Assembly: GCA_005281725.1 (NCBI GenBank) | Contig: SSBO01000007.1 | Coordinates: 750,402-814,401, forward strand | Direction: 5' to 3' | Length of the DNA stretch: 64,000 bases | Source of the DNA: Wuchereria bancrofti | Taxonomy: Eukaryota > Nematoda > Chromadorea > Rhabditida > Onchocercidae | In this document: in pieces, positions 53,601 to 64,000 of the stretch | How positions within the stretch are numbered: position 1 is the first letter of the stretch | Layout: the number at the start of each line of letters is the position of its first letter | The notes under the pieces: model-generated | Told to the model about the DNA's origin: nothing | Databases searched by the model: none | Seen by the model: the letters and a program-made list of their open reading frames with translations, nothing else | Translations under genes and position numbers: made by a program

Positions 53601-56600
53601 CTGTCATTTAAAAAAAATTGTTTATACGATGCAAAAAAAAAATTACGTTACTAAAGATTTGCAGAAGGAAATTTATGATATTTTCATAAAGATGAGAATT
53701 GCGTAAAACTAATAAGTAACCAACTAGGCACATAGCTTATATCGTTAATTACGATAAAAAAAAAAATGGAAATTTACGAACTTACAATGACGTGTGTTTG
53801 GAACGAGACGTGAGGTAAAGTTTTCGGGCTAGCTAGTTTGAAGAACTTCAGCAACGTAGGAATATAACTTTTGCGCTGGGAAATTATGATAACCATAAAG
53901 TTTCGAAGTATAAATTCTGTGGAACAGGTGGCCAAGAATGCATAAAATGAGGCTGTCACAAGATCAACAGCATTGCCAAAACGAACATTTGACTCTTCCT
54001 CAACAATATCGTCGTCAAAAGCATCAATGATGGCCGTATGTGCCGAAGACGTTAACATTCGTAAGCTCTGCTTTATAAGAATACTATAACAAAAAATTAA
54101 TTTTTATGATTGATTGGTGTCAGGAGAGTGAGATATTTAAAACGATAAAAATATATGTAAATGATGAGTAAATAAAAGGAGAGAATAAATAAATGAATTT
54201 GAAACATAAAATGTATTTCAAAAAACTCATTGTAATAAAACTGGAGAGTTGAAAAAATCATATAATATGATAATCAAACAAGTTCTCTCAAAAAAACTTA
54301 AGTATGAACCTATTACATATATAAGCTTACTGGTCTTAGGTTTTCTTAGAAAGATTTGATTATAAATTATATGATATATATACAAAATAAGCATTTCTGT
54401 CAGTTTATTTGATGAAATCAATCTTGAAAACACAAAAATTAACAATTTGTTTATTATTGCTTAGAGAAATTTGCTTACTCAACTAAACGCAATGCATTAC
54501 CCTCGGAACAATATGCCAAACGTTTACACAGGTCGAATATACGTCGCTTCAGTCGCTGCGAAGATGAGATACCTAACTGCAAAAAAAAAGCAGTATGTGT
54601 TAAGTGAACAGAAAGGGGAAGAATCAGACAAGCATAAAACTAGGAGAAAAAGGAATATTCTGAACTACATTAAAAAGATAATTATCGCTGCTTTGTATAA
54701 TAAACATAGCATTAATATTTCAAATTAGAAAACGCTTCATTCAAAAATCTCATAAAGTATATTCAATATATTCAAGTTAAATAATAACCATAATCGCGAA
54801 CTGCAACTGTTTCTCGTTTTCTAAAATACGATCGCTCAGCAATTTTTCCATTGAAGTTACTTCCTGCATATTAATACCAACAACGTTTGCCAGCATATCC
54901 GACGGAAGTGGGAATAATTTTAGCAAAATATCCAACGTAGCAAAGAAATTTGAAGGTTTATCAAATCCGGAATTCAAAAAAAGCTTTAAAAATGACTGCT
55001 GACCAGTTCTCCGTAATCCCTGTCGATCTGACAGAGTTGGAAAAATAAATAATGAAAATGAATTTATAATAATTTCTCTAACTATGCGATCTCCAGATGC
55101 TTCATCCATACAACAGAGTGTATACGTCCTCAACAAGGTATCTATGACCAGCTTATCAGGATTTTGGTTGATAGTTTGCAAGGATAATAATAGCTTGCAT
55201 ATAATGCTTGTTGCTGAACGAACAAACTGACAATAAATGTATGAATCACCGGTAAGTGCGGTGCATCGATAACGCACTCGTTTGCTCTGTTGACAGTTTG
55301 CTATCTATAAATCGAGGAAACTTTTTTCAAATTCAAATGAACTCTTCGAAAGACTTGGAAGATTTTCATCCCGAAAGTCATATAAAATGATTCATTCCAA
55401 AAAAGGCTTACATCTAACACGCTTGTAATTTTTTCTAATCCACCATCCTCATAAAATTTTGCGTAGTAATCGAAATGAATTTCATCGGGTGTAACATCAA
55501 ATAATGCTACATTTTCCGGTTCATTCAATATTGCATCTATTAGACGTAGTAGAGTTACCAATGCTAACGGCGGGTCACCTTCCACATATTTTTCACTGTG
55601 ATAAGTTAACCTAAAATAATGATTATGCCAACAAATACATTAATATTTTGAAAACAAAATTTGATTGAAATTTATAATTTTTACAATTTTATGGTTGACA
55701 CGACAAGTCTAGATAAGTTAATTTCCATGTGTTACTCGTAAAGCTACCATGAATTTGTATCCCTTGTTCATTTAAATTCTACATATCTGGCACTTTTTCT
55801 TGTCCCATTACATTAAACATAGCTCTACATAGTCGCCTAATTCTAACCTTTTAGATAAATAATTTAATATCCCAGTTTGTATCCTGGCAAACTAATTTTA
55901 TACAAATTTTTGAGATTTCAAACCTCATCGTTAGGAAATTTAACGTATTTATATTTCTGCCAAGTGCTAATTCCTCCCGAAATGGTTCCAACCAGTGTTT
56001 CAATGATGTTGCAGCTGAGATGAGGTTACAATCGATTAGTTTAATAATTTCTGGACCATGCCTTCTCCAGAATATTCCACTAGACTGATTTCGTGCTAAT
56101 GCAAACAGAATTTCACACAAATATCCGTAAGTAGCAGTTTGCCTAAACCGCGTTTTGATGTCATCATCGATATGGCCTTCGAGTATTAATACTGATTTTT
56201 GAAGATCACACATATGTAACAAATGTTTCAGATTATCTCCAAATGACAGTGCGGAAATCATCGCAAGACGTCCTTCTTCGACTAATAACATATGCAACAT
56301 ATTTTGTAGAATAGTTACACGCTCAGGTGAATCGATTACAGAAATGCACCTGAAATTACTGAAGTGAGATATTTTTTAAACTGAAGTTAAACCCTTGATG
56401 CCAGAAAGAATCCACGTGCCAAAGAAATATTTAAATGCTTAAATTTAATCTAATTTAAATTGGAGATAAATTCAAATGCGAAACAATCACAACTTACTTT
56501 TCATCGGCAGCAATAAACTGATCAATTAGTACGATTGCTCGCAATGCGTAAGGCAATAATGACTTTTCTTTGCTATCTTTCTTAAAAATAAATTTCTTTA

Positions 56601-59308
56601 CCCCATAATTTTAGAAAGCCGATTTGTAAATATTGAGATGAAATTCAAATGCAAATAAAACTAATAACAACAGAGTTGCAGAAACTACTTCACTTTTTAA
56701 AAGTTTTGTTTTAAAAATATATTCAAAGAATCTGAAAGGTTCAAAAGGTTGTAGTATGCAATATATGAACCGGTTTTTAAGTCGGCTAAAAATAAGTTTA
56801 TGTAGAAAGAAAAAAAAAATCAAAACTACCGAAATTTGATGTAATAATCGTCCAACTAATGATACTGTTTGTGTGCCCATATACGAGAGAAAAATCGCTC
56901 CAGTAATATCAGTACCATCGAAATCGCACAGCAATCGGAGACAACGAACTGCCAAATACCTTATTCTCGCATCTTGATTAGGTGATATAGCATGCACACA
57001 GATATGTGGAATTAAACAACTAAAAAAAGAAATATCATTCCAGGGAATAAAATTAAGGAAAAATCAGATTCAAATTTTTTAAGAGAATGAATCTGAAGCA
57101 AAAGACCATTATGCCATAGACCTGTGTATTAACGGTCGACCCTTTGAAATGATTTTGATTTGTATAATCATAAACTTTCTATGTCAGAAATACTTTACTA
57201 AATAAATCTATCAACTAAGGTATAAAAACAAATCCGGTAAATCTTCGAACATAAAATGCATCACGTTAGAATATGAAGTAAAACTACCTAACATATCACC
57301 ACTGATATATGCTTAACGTTCCTTGGAGATATGAAGAACTTACGAAACTGCGGTCTTCGTAGGATTCTGGAAAATTTCTAAACATCGTAGTGATTGCATT
57401 AAAGTGCTAACATTAATTTTTACAATCCTTACTTTTTCACAATGGTCCGATGTGCAGTGCATGACATATAGCTGAAATCATTTCTTATTTTCGAAAAGAA
57501 GTTGTTCAGAATGTTGAAGGATGAGAACAGCTGAGAAGTATCAACATCGTCACAATCTTCCTCCATAAAAAATCTTCGTGCATGGTTGCTTACAACATCA
57601 GTATTGTATTTAAATACAAAATAACTTGCGATTTTTTGAAGTACTCCCAACAAGTCCATTGAAACATCCTGCAAAATATCTATGTGTAAAGGAAAATAAT
57701 GATGATGGCTTATCTGTTTATGTATCTTCAGTGCACAATATCACCTTTATTCCAATCAAAATTTGTTCTCTTAGTTCTTTTCAAAAAATTACTGCGAGAC
57801 AAGTGCAGTGAAAGTTGGTATATACTTCCTAAGTACGTTGAAAAATAAGGTAATTACTTCTGAAATGATAAATGCAAACCTCTGGTTTCATGAAAAGATG
57901 TATGACTTGCTCGTATGGTGTATATTTATTTCCTTCAATTTCTGTCACCATGAATTTCCAGGATATTGATGGATGAAAAAGAATGTCTAGCAGTGCTTGA
58001 GCAGCTTCACATCGGATTGATGAGCAGTATTGCTTGGAGGATATGATATCCATAATATAACTTAAATATTGGGGAGCCTGAAGATAGATCCCATTTTCCT
58101 CCCGAAATATTATAAATATGTTTCCAAGATCGTAATCAATCTTGACAATAAATTTAAGAGACTAAATTATGTGAGATCAATTAGTTCGACTAGTTAAATA
58201 ATTCAGTGTAATTCAATAAGCATACACAAAATGTCACGCTTAAATCCTTTTCATGCATAGCTGATAGTTGCTTGGTTAGACTACAACCGATCATAGCCAT
58301 CTGACCGTTTCCTGCATACGATGTGGAACGACTTGAGCTAAGTCCAAATTCAACCCATCTTGCTAATTCAACATCCATCTCATGTACCTTTTCTGTAAGC
58401 TGTTTTAATTAAATAAAAAAAGTTAGCAATTATCAAGATAACCAAGCATTGGGTGCTCCAAGAAATAAATCCTATAAACGCTGAAGTTTATTTCATGTTC
58501 AAAGCTTCTAAATTTGAGAGTTTAATATTAAGTTACAAATAAAATTTGTTGTAAACACATGCCTTCACAGGATGCAGCTTTGGTGTAAATCCGTATACTG
58601 CTTCGAATGGTTGGTAAGATAGTTTCCATAGAAATTGTCCAGTCGTCACTGGAAATTGAGAAAGCTTATACTTCTGACAAAAAAAAAATGTTATCTTGAT
58701 AATAAAGGCAGGCAGTGGTACAGTGCGCATCAGAGTAAATTTTGTGACCATATCAAACTAATTAAAAATGACTTACATAAGCTCAATCAGTGGTTTGGAA
58801 CAAAATGATTCCAAAGCACCGCAAAAAAGTTCGTACTCCAAATCTGTCGGTTTCATATCTTCCACATCTTTCCATGGGTATTCCAAATTCTACATATCAT
58901 TGATTTTAAAATCAACTATAAATTTTCATCTGGACAAAAAGCGTAAAAATCACAAAGAACTACACACATTGCAAAAAAGAAAAGAAAAATAACAACTTCG
59001 TCAATAAATTAAATGCTTAGAGATTTTATATGTGTATCTAGCAAATGCAAATAATTAAATGTGCAAGCTATTTTCGAAACCCATCCATCAAATAATCCGT
59101 GTATCCTACTAATGGAAACATATGAAACAATGAACATCTCCTAATTCCAGTTACTTGTTTCAAATAATACAAAACTGTAAATATGAAAGCAGTGCACACT
59201 TACCTGAATGACAACGTTATTAATTTGCTGCAGAAGAGATGAGGTCAGTTCGTTTTGTGTCGGTGCCTTCTCTAAACTTTCCATAAAATTCTCGTTATGT
59301 TTTTCCAT
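50627..59308 (-). CDS. Virilizer (VIRMA)-like helical-repeat protein
   Basis: Twenty-two exons from 59308 to 50627; the larger are 58399-58226, 58077-57880, 57668-57433, 57019-56830, 56349-55924, 55610-55412, 55304-54789, 54083-53786, 53536-53339 and 52580-52415. Phases agree throughout except the 57433/57406 junction, giving 1220-1236 residues. The protein is all-helical and ARM/HEAT-like, with no signal peptide or membrane helix. Its motif order follows virilizer: WLEPF (virilizer WLEPL), EGDPPLALVTLLR (EGVGLTTALR), DGGLEKITSVL (EGMDTFIRVL), LLKLFPLPSDM (LLSELLPLPLPM). VIRMA scaffolds the METTL3/METTL14-WTAP m6A writer in the nucleus. This protein starts about where the helical region begins, lacks the animal N-terminal domain (about 400 residues) and the RG-rich C-terminal tail, and ends NWNPFYFKKFGH. 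Gene structure is well supported; the virilizer identity is from remembered sequence. An unrelated ARM-repeat protein is the alternative. Confidence 0.68.
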
Positions 59309-60665
59309 CACTGTTTATTACTTATCATATTGGAAATAAAATACATCTCTATACTGTATTCCAAACCTAAACATTAGTTGATCGATCCCATTACACCTGG
59401 AAACCTTTACTAATTAGTGCTATATGCTTTCATACGAGATTATGTGCGTGGAAGTACGTATATGGATGGATGTATGCAACACATAAATTAAATTGTTCTT
59501 TTATTTTTACCATCAGCCGATTGTTGCCTAGTTGAAAATGAATTGTAAACAGCAAAAAATGTTAGACGTAACATTCTATGACAACAGTACGCCGTTAGAA
59601 AGGAAAGTACCCGGCAGATAGATGCACATAAAAACACAAACAAAAATAGCAATCAGTTTTCTTTTCCAATATAAGATAGCTTCCATCACGTTACCACGCT
59701 CATCTGATAATACGTACGCAAACTTCTCCAGTAATACAAGGATTTCAAAGTTTTCATAGCGTCCTGAACTGAATGATACGCAGACGTAATAATATCATTT
59801 AGCTGGTGGTTTTGTGTTTTATTATTGGTAATTTAAATCCGGGGCTGGGAACCGGTCCGCGGAGGTTTTCCGTAAAACACTTGTTACATGCGGATTTGAG
59901 GTCAATATTTTTGAATTATCGTTGATAGTCGATTTCTACAGCAAATTTTTAACAGCTGGCAAATCTCCAGTCGAGGTTAGTGACGTCATTTATTTAAATT
60001 GAATTGCGGTAGTCCGTATTTTTTTTAATTTTAACTTCAACCTTAATTATAGTCAATCCCATAGTTTTACTTCAGTTATAATATAGTCATTTCCATAGTT
60101 TTACTTCAGTTTATTTCTTCAGTAACAACATATAAGTATTTTGGGAAACAGTTTGTTGTAGCGAGTGGTAGTATTTGATTGTATTGTATGGAAGAGCAAT
60201 GATTTCTTTATTGCTTTGTTGCTATAATGGAACAATAGTTAACGAGATTTTTCCAATCATACGGAAAGTCGGAATTAGTTCTTTCACTTTTTCCAGCTAT
60301 AGTTATTCTACTGCTTAGACGATAACTGTTAGATTAAATGAAAAGCTATATAATAGATGAATAATTCATTTTTTATTTGTATTTAACTGTAATCACTGCG
60401 CGAGGGTTAAACAAGAATTGAGAATAGTGAGTTATTTAGCAGATTCGTACAGTTTTGCTTTCTCACTCTTCATACTTTTGTTTTTCTTATCCGTTGTAAT
60501 CATGCAGATGATAGATGGATTGGATTAAGTAGTACGGTTTGTATCTGGTACAGTGACGCTTACTGCTGATAATGAGGAGAAAGAGGGCGATGTGTTATAC
60601 AGGCGTTATCATCATTAAAACGTTTCAGTGATTCTCAGGTTGTATATTAAAATCGAGAGAAATTG
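59309..60665. promoter_or_regulatory. Divergent intergenic region, likely shared promoter
   Basis: The 1.36 kb between the two start codons should hold both promoters. It contains a GC-rich patch (59837-59872, CCGGGGCTGGGAACCGG and following bases) and a two-copy 31-bp repeat at 60049-60079 and 60083-60113 (core CCATAGTTTTACTTCAGTT). No TATA box or initiator can be assigned. Confidence 0.5.
60049..60113. repeat. Two-copy direct repeat in the divergent promoter region
   Basis: ATAGTCA-x3-CCATAGTTTTACTTCAGTT occurs at 60049 and again at 60083, a 34-bp period. Confidence 0.85.
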
Positions 60666-63600
60666 ATGGGAAGCGTTGACAACAGTTCAAGTAATGCTCC
60701 ACTGAATCCCGTTGCTGGCACTTCAGAAATGGTGGACGATGGCGAAACTACTGGTTATTTTTCGTTTTTTTTCCCTTCAAGAATTTTCTCACAAACCTTT
60801 TCTGAAAAAGAGCGAAAGTCTGTAAACAAGAAAAAATTTGTATCGTTATCAATAGTAATTTTCTCGGGAACATTGGTTGTAAATTATAAAGTTTCCGACA
60901 GTAGTATTATTATTAAAAATTTGTGGTGCTTTCCTGAAGCTTCATAAACATTTGGGAAAATGCTTTAGATTGAATAAGACATTTTGCTTAAAAAAGTGTT
61001 TATTGAATTGCTGGGATCATCAGAAGAATAATGCAATGAATTAATAAGTGGTATTACTAGTGACGGTATTGATGGCAAATGAAATGCCTATGTTTGTTAA
61101 TTTCAGACATATGCCGAGTTTGCAGAAGTGCTGGCGACAGTGCATTATATTATCCGTGCCTATGCACGGGAAGCATCAAATATGTTCATCAGGATTGTCT
61201 TCTAGAATGGCTGAAGTACAGCAAGAAGGAAGTTTGTGAATTATGTAGTCACAAATATTCTTTTCAGCCCATTTATCGATCAGATATGCCTCAAACATTA
61301 CCACTTTCGGAAATAATACGAGGTTCATTCTAATATTTCAAACATTTTAAAAACATTGAGTCTCATGAAAAGTTTTGTTCACTTGTTTTATAGCATATCT
61401 ATTGAAATTGAATCCAGTTCTAGCTTTCTTAATTTGAAATAAAATTTTTTCAAATTTTAAGAATGCGTTATCCTGAGTCTCATGGAAGTTGCGGTCGAGC
61501 ATTCACAAAATCTCGGACAATGTCTTCCATATAGGAGAAAGATATTTTTTATTGCAAAGTGCATCATTGTTTTCTGCTGTTCTGTATTACATTTTGCTAT
61601 TTCTGCTCTTCTGTATTACATTTTGCTACATCTATCGCATTGTTTTAGGCATTTTGCTTAATATGGGTCGTATATTACGCTCTTGGGCTATTTACACGCT
61701 TGTGTTGGTTGCTTGGTTAGGTATTGTACCAATAACAGCCTGTCGCATTTACAGAATAGTTTTTTCCGCTTCTTTATCCAGTATGCTATCATTGCCTTTT
61801 CAACTGTTCTCACCAGACAATTTGTTGGTCGATTGTCTTAAAGTAAGTTGTCACAAGAAGTGCGATTTTTTTACCTAAAAAACTATGGGAAAATGTTTTA
61901 CCCAACTACTACTAATATCATAATATGGAAATCGATTCGAATAAGTTTGAAATCTCAGTTTTAAAAGCTAAATTTCTACTTTTCATCTGGTAGGATGGGT
62001 CGTGGAATAACTTGTTAGTTGATAAGTGAGTCTTTCCTAGCCCGTTGCGCTAAATGACTGAGATTTTTGCATTAATGTACGAAAAATTGTGGATATGACA
62101 GTGGGGATGTTTCAGTTCTTTATGATTTTTAGCTTTTTTCCAGATAAAAGTTTATAATTGCTTTAAAATTAATGTATTTAGAATTTGGAATATTCATGGA
62201 AAGATGTGTGTTTTGTGGTTTTTGTAACGTTAATGTAGTTGATATATGTTCCATATAATAACCAACCTTTTTCATTTTAATAATTCATTGTCATCGTATC
62301 TTTAGGGTTGTTTTATTGTCTCGATTTTTCTATGCGCTTTCATATCTCTTGTTTGGTTACGCGAACAAATTATTCATGGTGGTCCACAGGAATGGCTTAA
62401 TTTAGAAGATGTTGCTAGAGGAGCGAATGCAGAAAATGCGTTGGATGATAATGTTGATGCCGTGGTAAGTTAAGTGATTTTTTGCTGAATATAGTGTTCC
62501 ATTTTCAATGCATGAATTTGTGATTTTCGGTAGATAATTAAGCAATTGAAGAGTTAACTCGGCCACGTTAAATAATAAAATTTTATATCTGCTGAAAAGT
62601 TATGGTACGTTTTTAAAAAACTTTCAGGTTGCTGAAGCAAGAGCTGAAATTGCTGGTAACGATATCGAAGAAGGAGAAGTAGAAGAGCGAGGAGATGAAG
62701 TGGAACAAGGCCAAGAAGATGTTGCAGTTCAGGATCAAGCAGATAATGATAACTGGAGAGAATGGGAAAGAGTAGCGGATGAATTAACTTGGCAAAGGCT
62801 CCTTGGCCTAGATGGATCACTCTTGTTTCTTGAACATGTTTTTTGGGTTATTTCACTGAATACCTTATTTACCGTACTATTCGGTATGTTTTATGCTTAT
62901 TATTATTATTATTATTATTATATTGGAACGCTTATTTAAATTATCAAAAGGATGGGAAGACCCGGAACTGGTAAAGATGCCTGCAGTATGTGTTTTTTTT
63001 TTCTTTTATATATATATATATTTCATTTTTATGACATTTCCAGCATTCTTGCCTTATCAGCTTGGTCATTTTTTTCTGAAAACTATTGGATTAGCATCTC
63101 GAATCGCTTATTTTCCGACGCTTACATCTGTGTTGCTCGGATATTTTATTCTTAGTTTAATTGTTCGCTGTCTTCATGTTACAGCGAAAATCTCCAGATT
63201 AGCTCCGTAAGTTGCTCTTAAATATTTCGGAAAAGAGATCCTAGAGGAATTTTTTTAACTCAATTTCTTTTCTTCAGAATGTATCGAATATTGGGAATGT
63301 GTTACCTTGTCCTCAAAGTTTTTCTCCTCGTACTAACCGAAATTGGTTTTTTTCCGATAATATGCGGTTGGTGGTTAGACATCTGCTCTCTGGTATGTTG
63401 TACATAGTTTTTCTTTTTTAACTCATTGGTCTCTACGAAATTACACTTTGTTACCTCTGTGACAGAGAATATGAAATATATGATAATTGGTCAAATGACA
63501 TGCTCGTATTTGTTTCTTATACAAGACAGCATTCCTGGTATTCGTATCTTCTATTTCAGCCTTTATTTGCTTCAAGTCTGTCGCGTCGGATTGCTTCTTT

Positions 63601-64000
63601 TATGGTATCTCCAACATCATCCCTTTTTATGCATTGGCTGATTGGTATGGTTTATGTCTTCTATTCGGCTTCTTTTGTGCTGGTTTTGCGCGAAGTGCTT
63701 CGTCCAGGTGTTCTGTGGTTTTTGAGGAATTTAAATGACCCAGAATTCAACCCAATACAAGAGGTATGGTTATACAGTTACTTTTTATGCAGTTAGGGAA
63801 AGTTATTTCTGATGTTATTGCAAATGTAAAAATGCTGCTAAAATTTAAAGAAATCTATTCATTCAGTTTCATTTTATAGTACTTCAGGTATATTTTTTCT
63901 AAATTACAACTTAAATATTTAGATGATTGAACTTCCGGTCATACGACACTTAAGGCGACTTATTGCATCAACATCAATCTTCTTTACAACAATTCTTCTG
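60666..64000 (+). CDS. MARCH6/TEB4/Doa10-type E3 ubiquitin ligase, 5' half
   Basis: Partial; continues past the right edge. Exons 60666-60753, 61107-61322, 61649-61842, 62306-62464, 62628-62883, 63044-63206, 63278-63392, 63560-63763 and 63923-64000 join in phase (about 491 residues). Residues 30-80 are a C4HC3 RING-CH finger: DICRVC, PCLCTGSIKYVHQDCLLEWL, CELC. Membrane helices with MARCH6-specific signatures follow: LVAWLGIVPITACRIYR, LVWLREQIIHGGPQEWL, LGLDGSLLFLEHVFW and EVLRPGVLWFLRNLNDPEFN. An acidic loop (EEGEVEERGDEVEQGQED) precedes the TD region, as in animal homologues. The enzyme is a multi-pass ER ligase that ubiquitinates misfolded or short-lived proteins such as sterol-pathway enzymes for proteasomal degradation (ERAD). 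The C. elegans counterpart is marc-6. Start is the only ATG upstream of the RING in this exon. Confidence 0.95.
61573..61630. repeat. 29-bp tandem duplication in a MARCH6 intron
   Basis: Copies at 61573-61601 and 61602-61630 (TCTGCT...CTGTATTACATTTTGCTA) differ at few positions and end about 18 bases before the acceptor of the exon at 61649. Confidence 0.85.
62895..62920. repeat. (ATT)n microsatellite in a MARCH6 intron
   Basis: Uninterrupted TAT trinucleotides just downstream of the donor at 62884. Confidence 0.9.

Overview
The window is nuclear DNA of a nematode, most likely a filarial or other spirurid (clade III) worm. The DNA is strongly AT-rich with many A and T homopolymers. The genes are split into short exons, with introns that mostly end in TTTCAG or TTTTAG and often begin with GTAAGT or GTTTGT. 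The gene set (a Patched-related transporter-like protein, a secreted multi-domain chitin-binding protein of the eggshell type, an AXH-domain ataxin-1 relative) also fits a worm. There is no bacterial, viral or plasmid signal, and no tRNA, rRNA or CRISPR was seen.

Layout. (1) 1-3052, minus: the 5' part of a Patched-related (PTR/SSD family) gene that runs off the left edge. (2) 6657-8565, minus: a complete five-exon gene for a four-helix membrane protein resembling LAPTM4. (3) 8.6-16.7 kb: AT-rich intergenic DNA with microsatellites, an inverted-repeat element and a strongly A-skewed tract. (4) 16768-24765, plus: a complete secreted protein with about 13-14 chitin-binding (peritrophin-A/CBM14) units, CBD-1-like. 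(5) 24.8-29.3 kb: no firm gene, but one coding-like remnant near 26.2-26.9 kb. (6) 29287-35940, minus: an ataxin-1-like AXH protein of nine exons. (7) 36-50.6 kb: a 14-kb gene-poor stretch with many pyrimidine or purine tracts and a dense microsatellite cluster. (8) 50627-59308, minus: a 22-exon alpha-helical-repeat protein whose C-terminal two thirds align by motif with virilizer (VIRMA), a scaffold of the m6A RNA methyltransferase complex. (9) 60666-64000, plus: the 5' half of a MARCH6/TEB4/Doa10 E3 ubiquitin ligase gene, which leaves the window on the right. Genes 8 and 9 are divergent and share about 1.36 kb of upstream DNA.

Exon models were built by hand from reading frame, GT/AG boundaries and intron phase. 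Genes 2, 6 and 9 and the visible part of gene 1 close without frame conflict. Gene 4 closes once a small second exon is included. Gene 8 closes except for one ambiguous junction near 57.4 kb. Functional names rest on motif recognition from memory, not on a database search. The genes appear functionally unrelated to one another, as expected for an ordinary metazoan chromosome segment.
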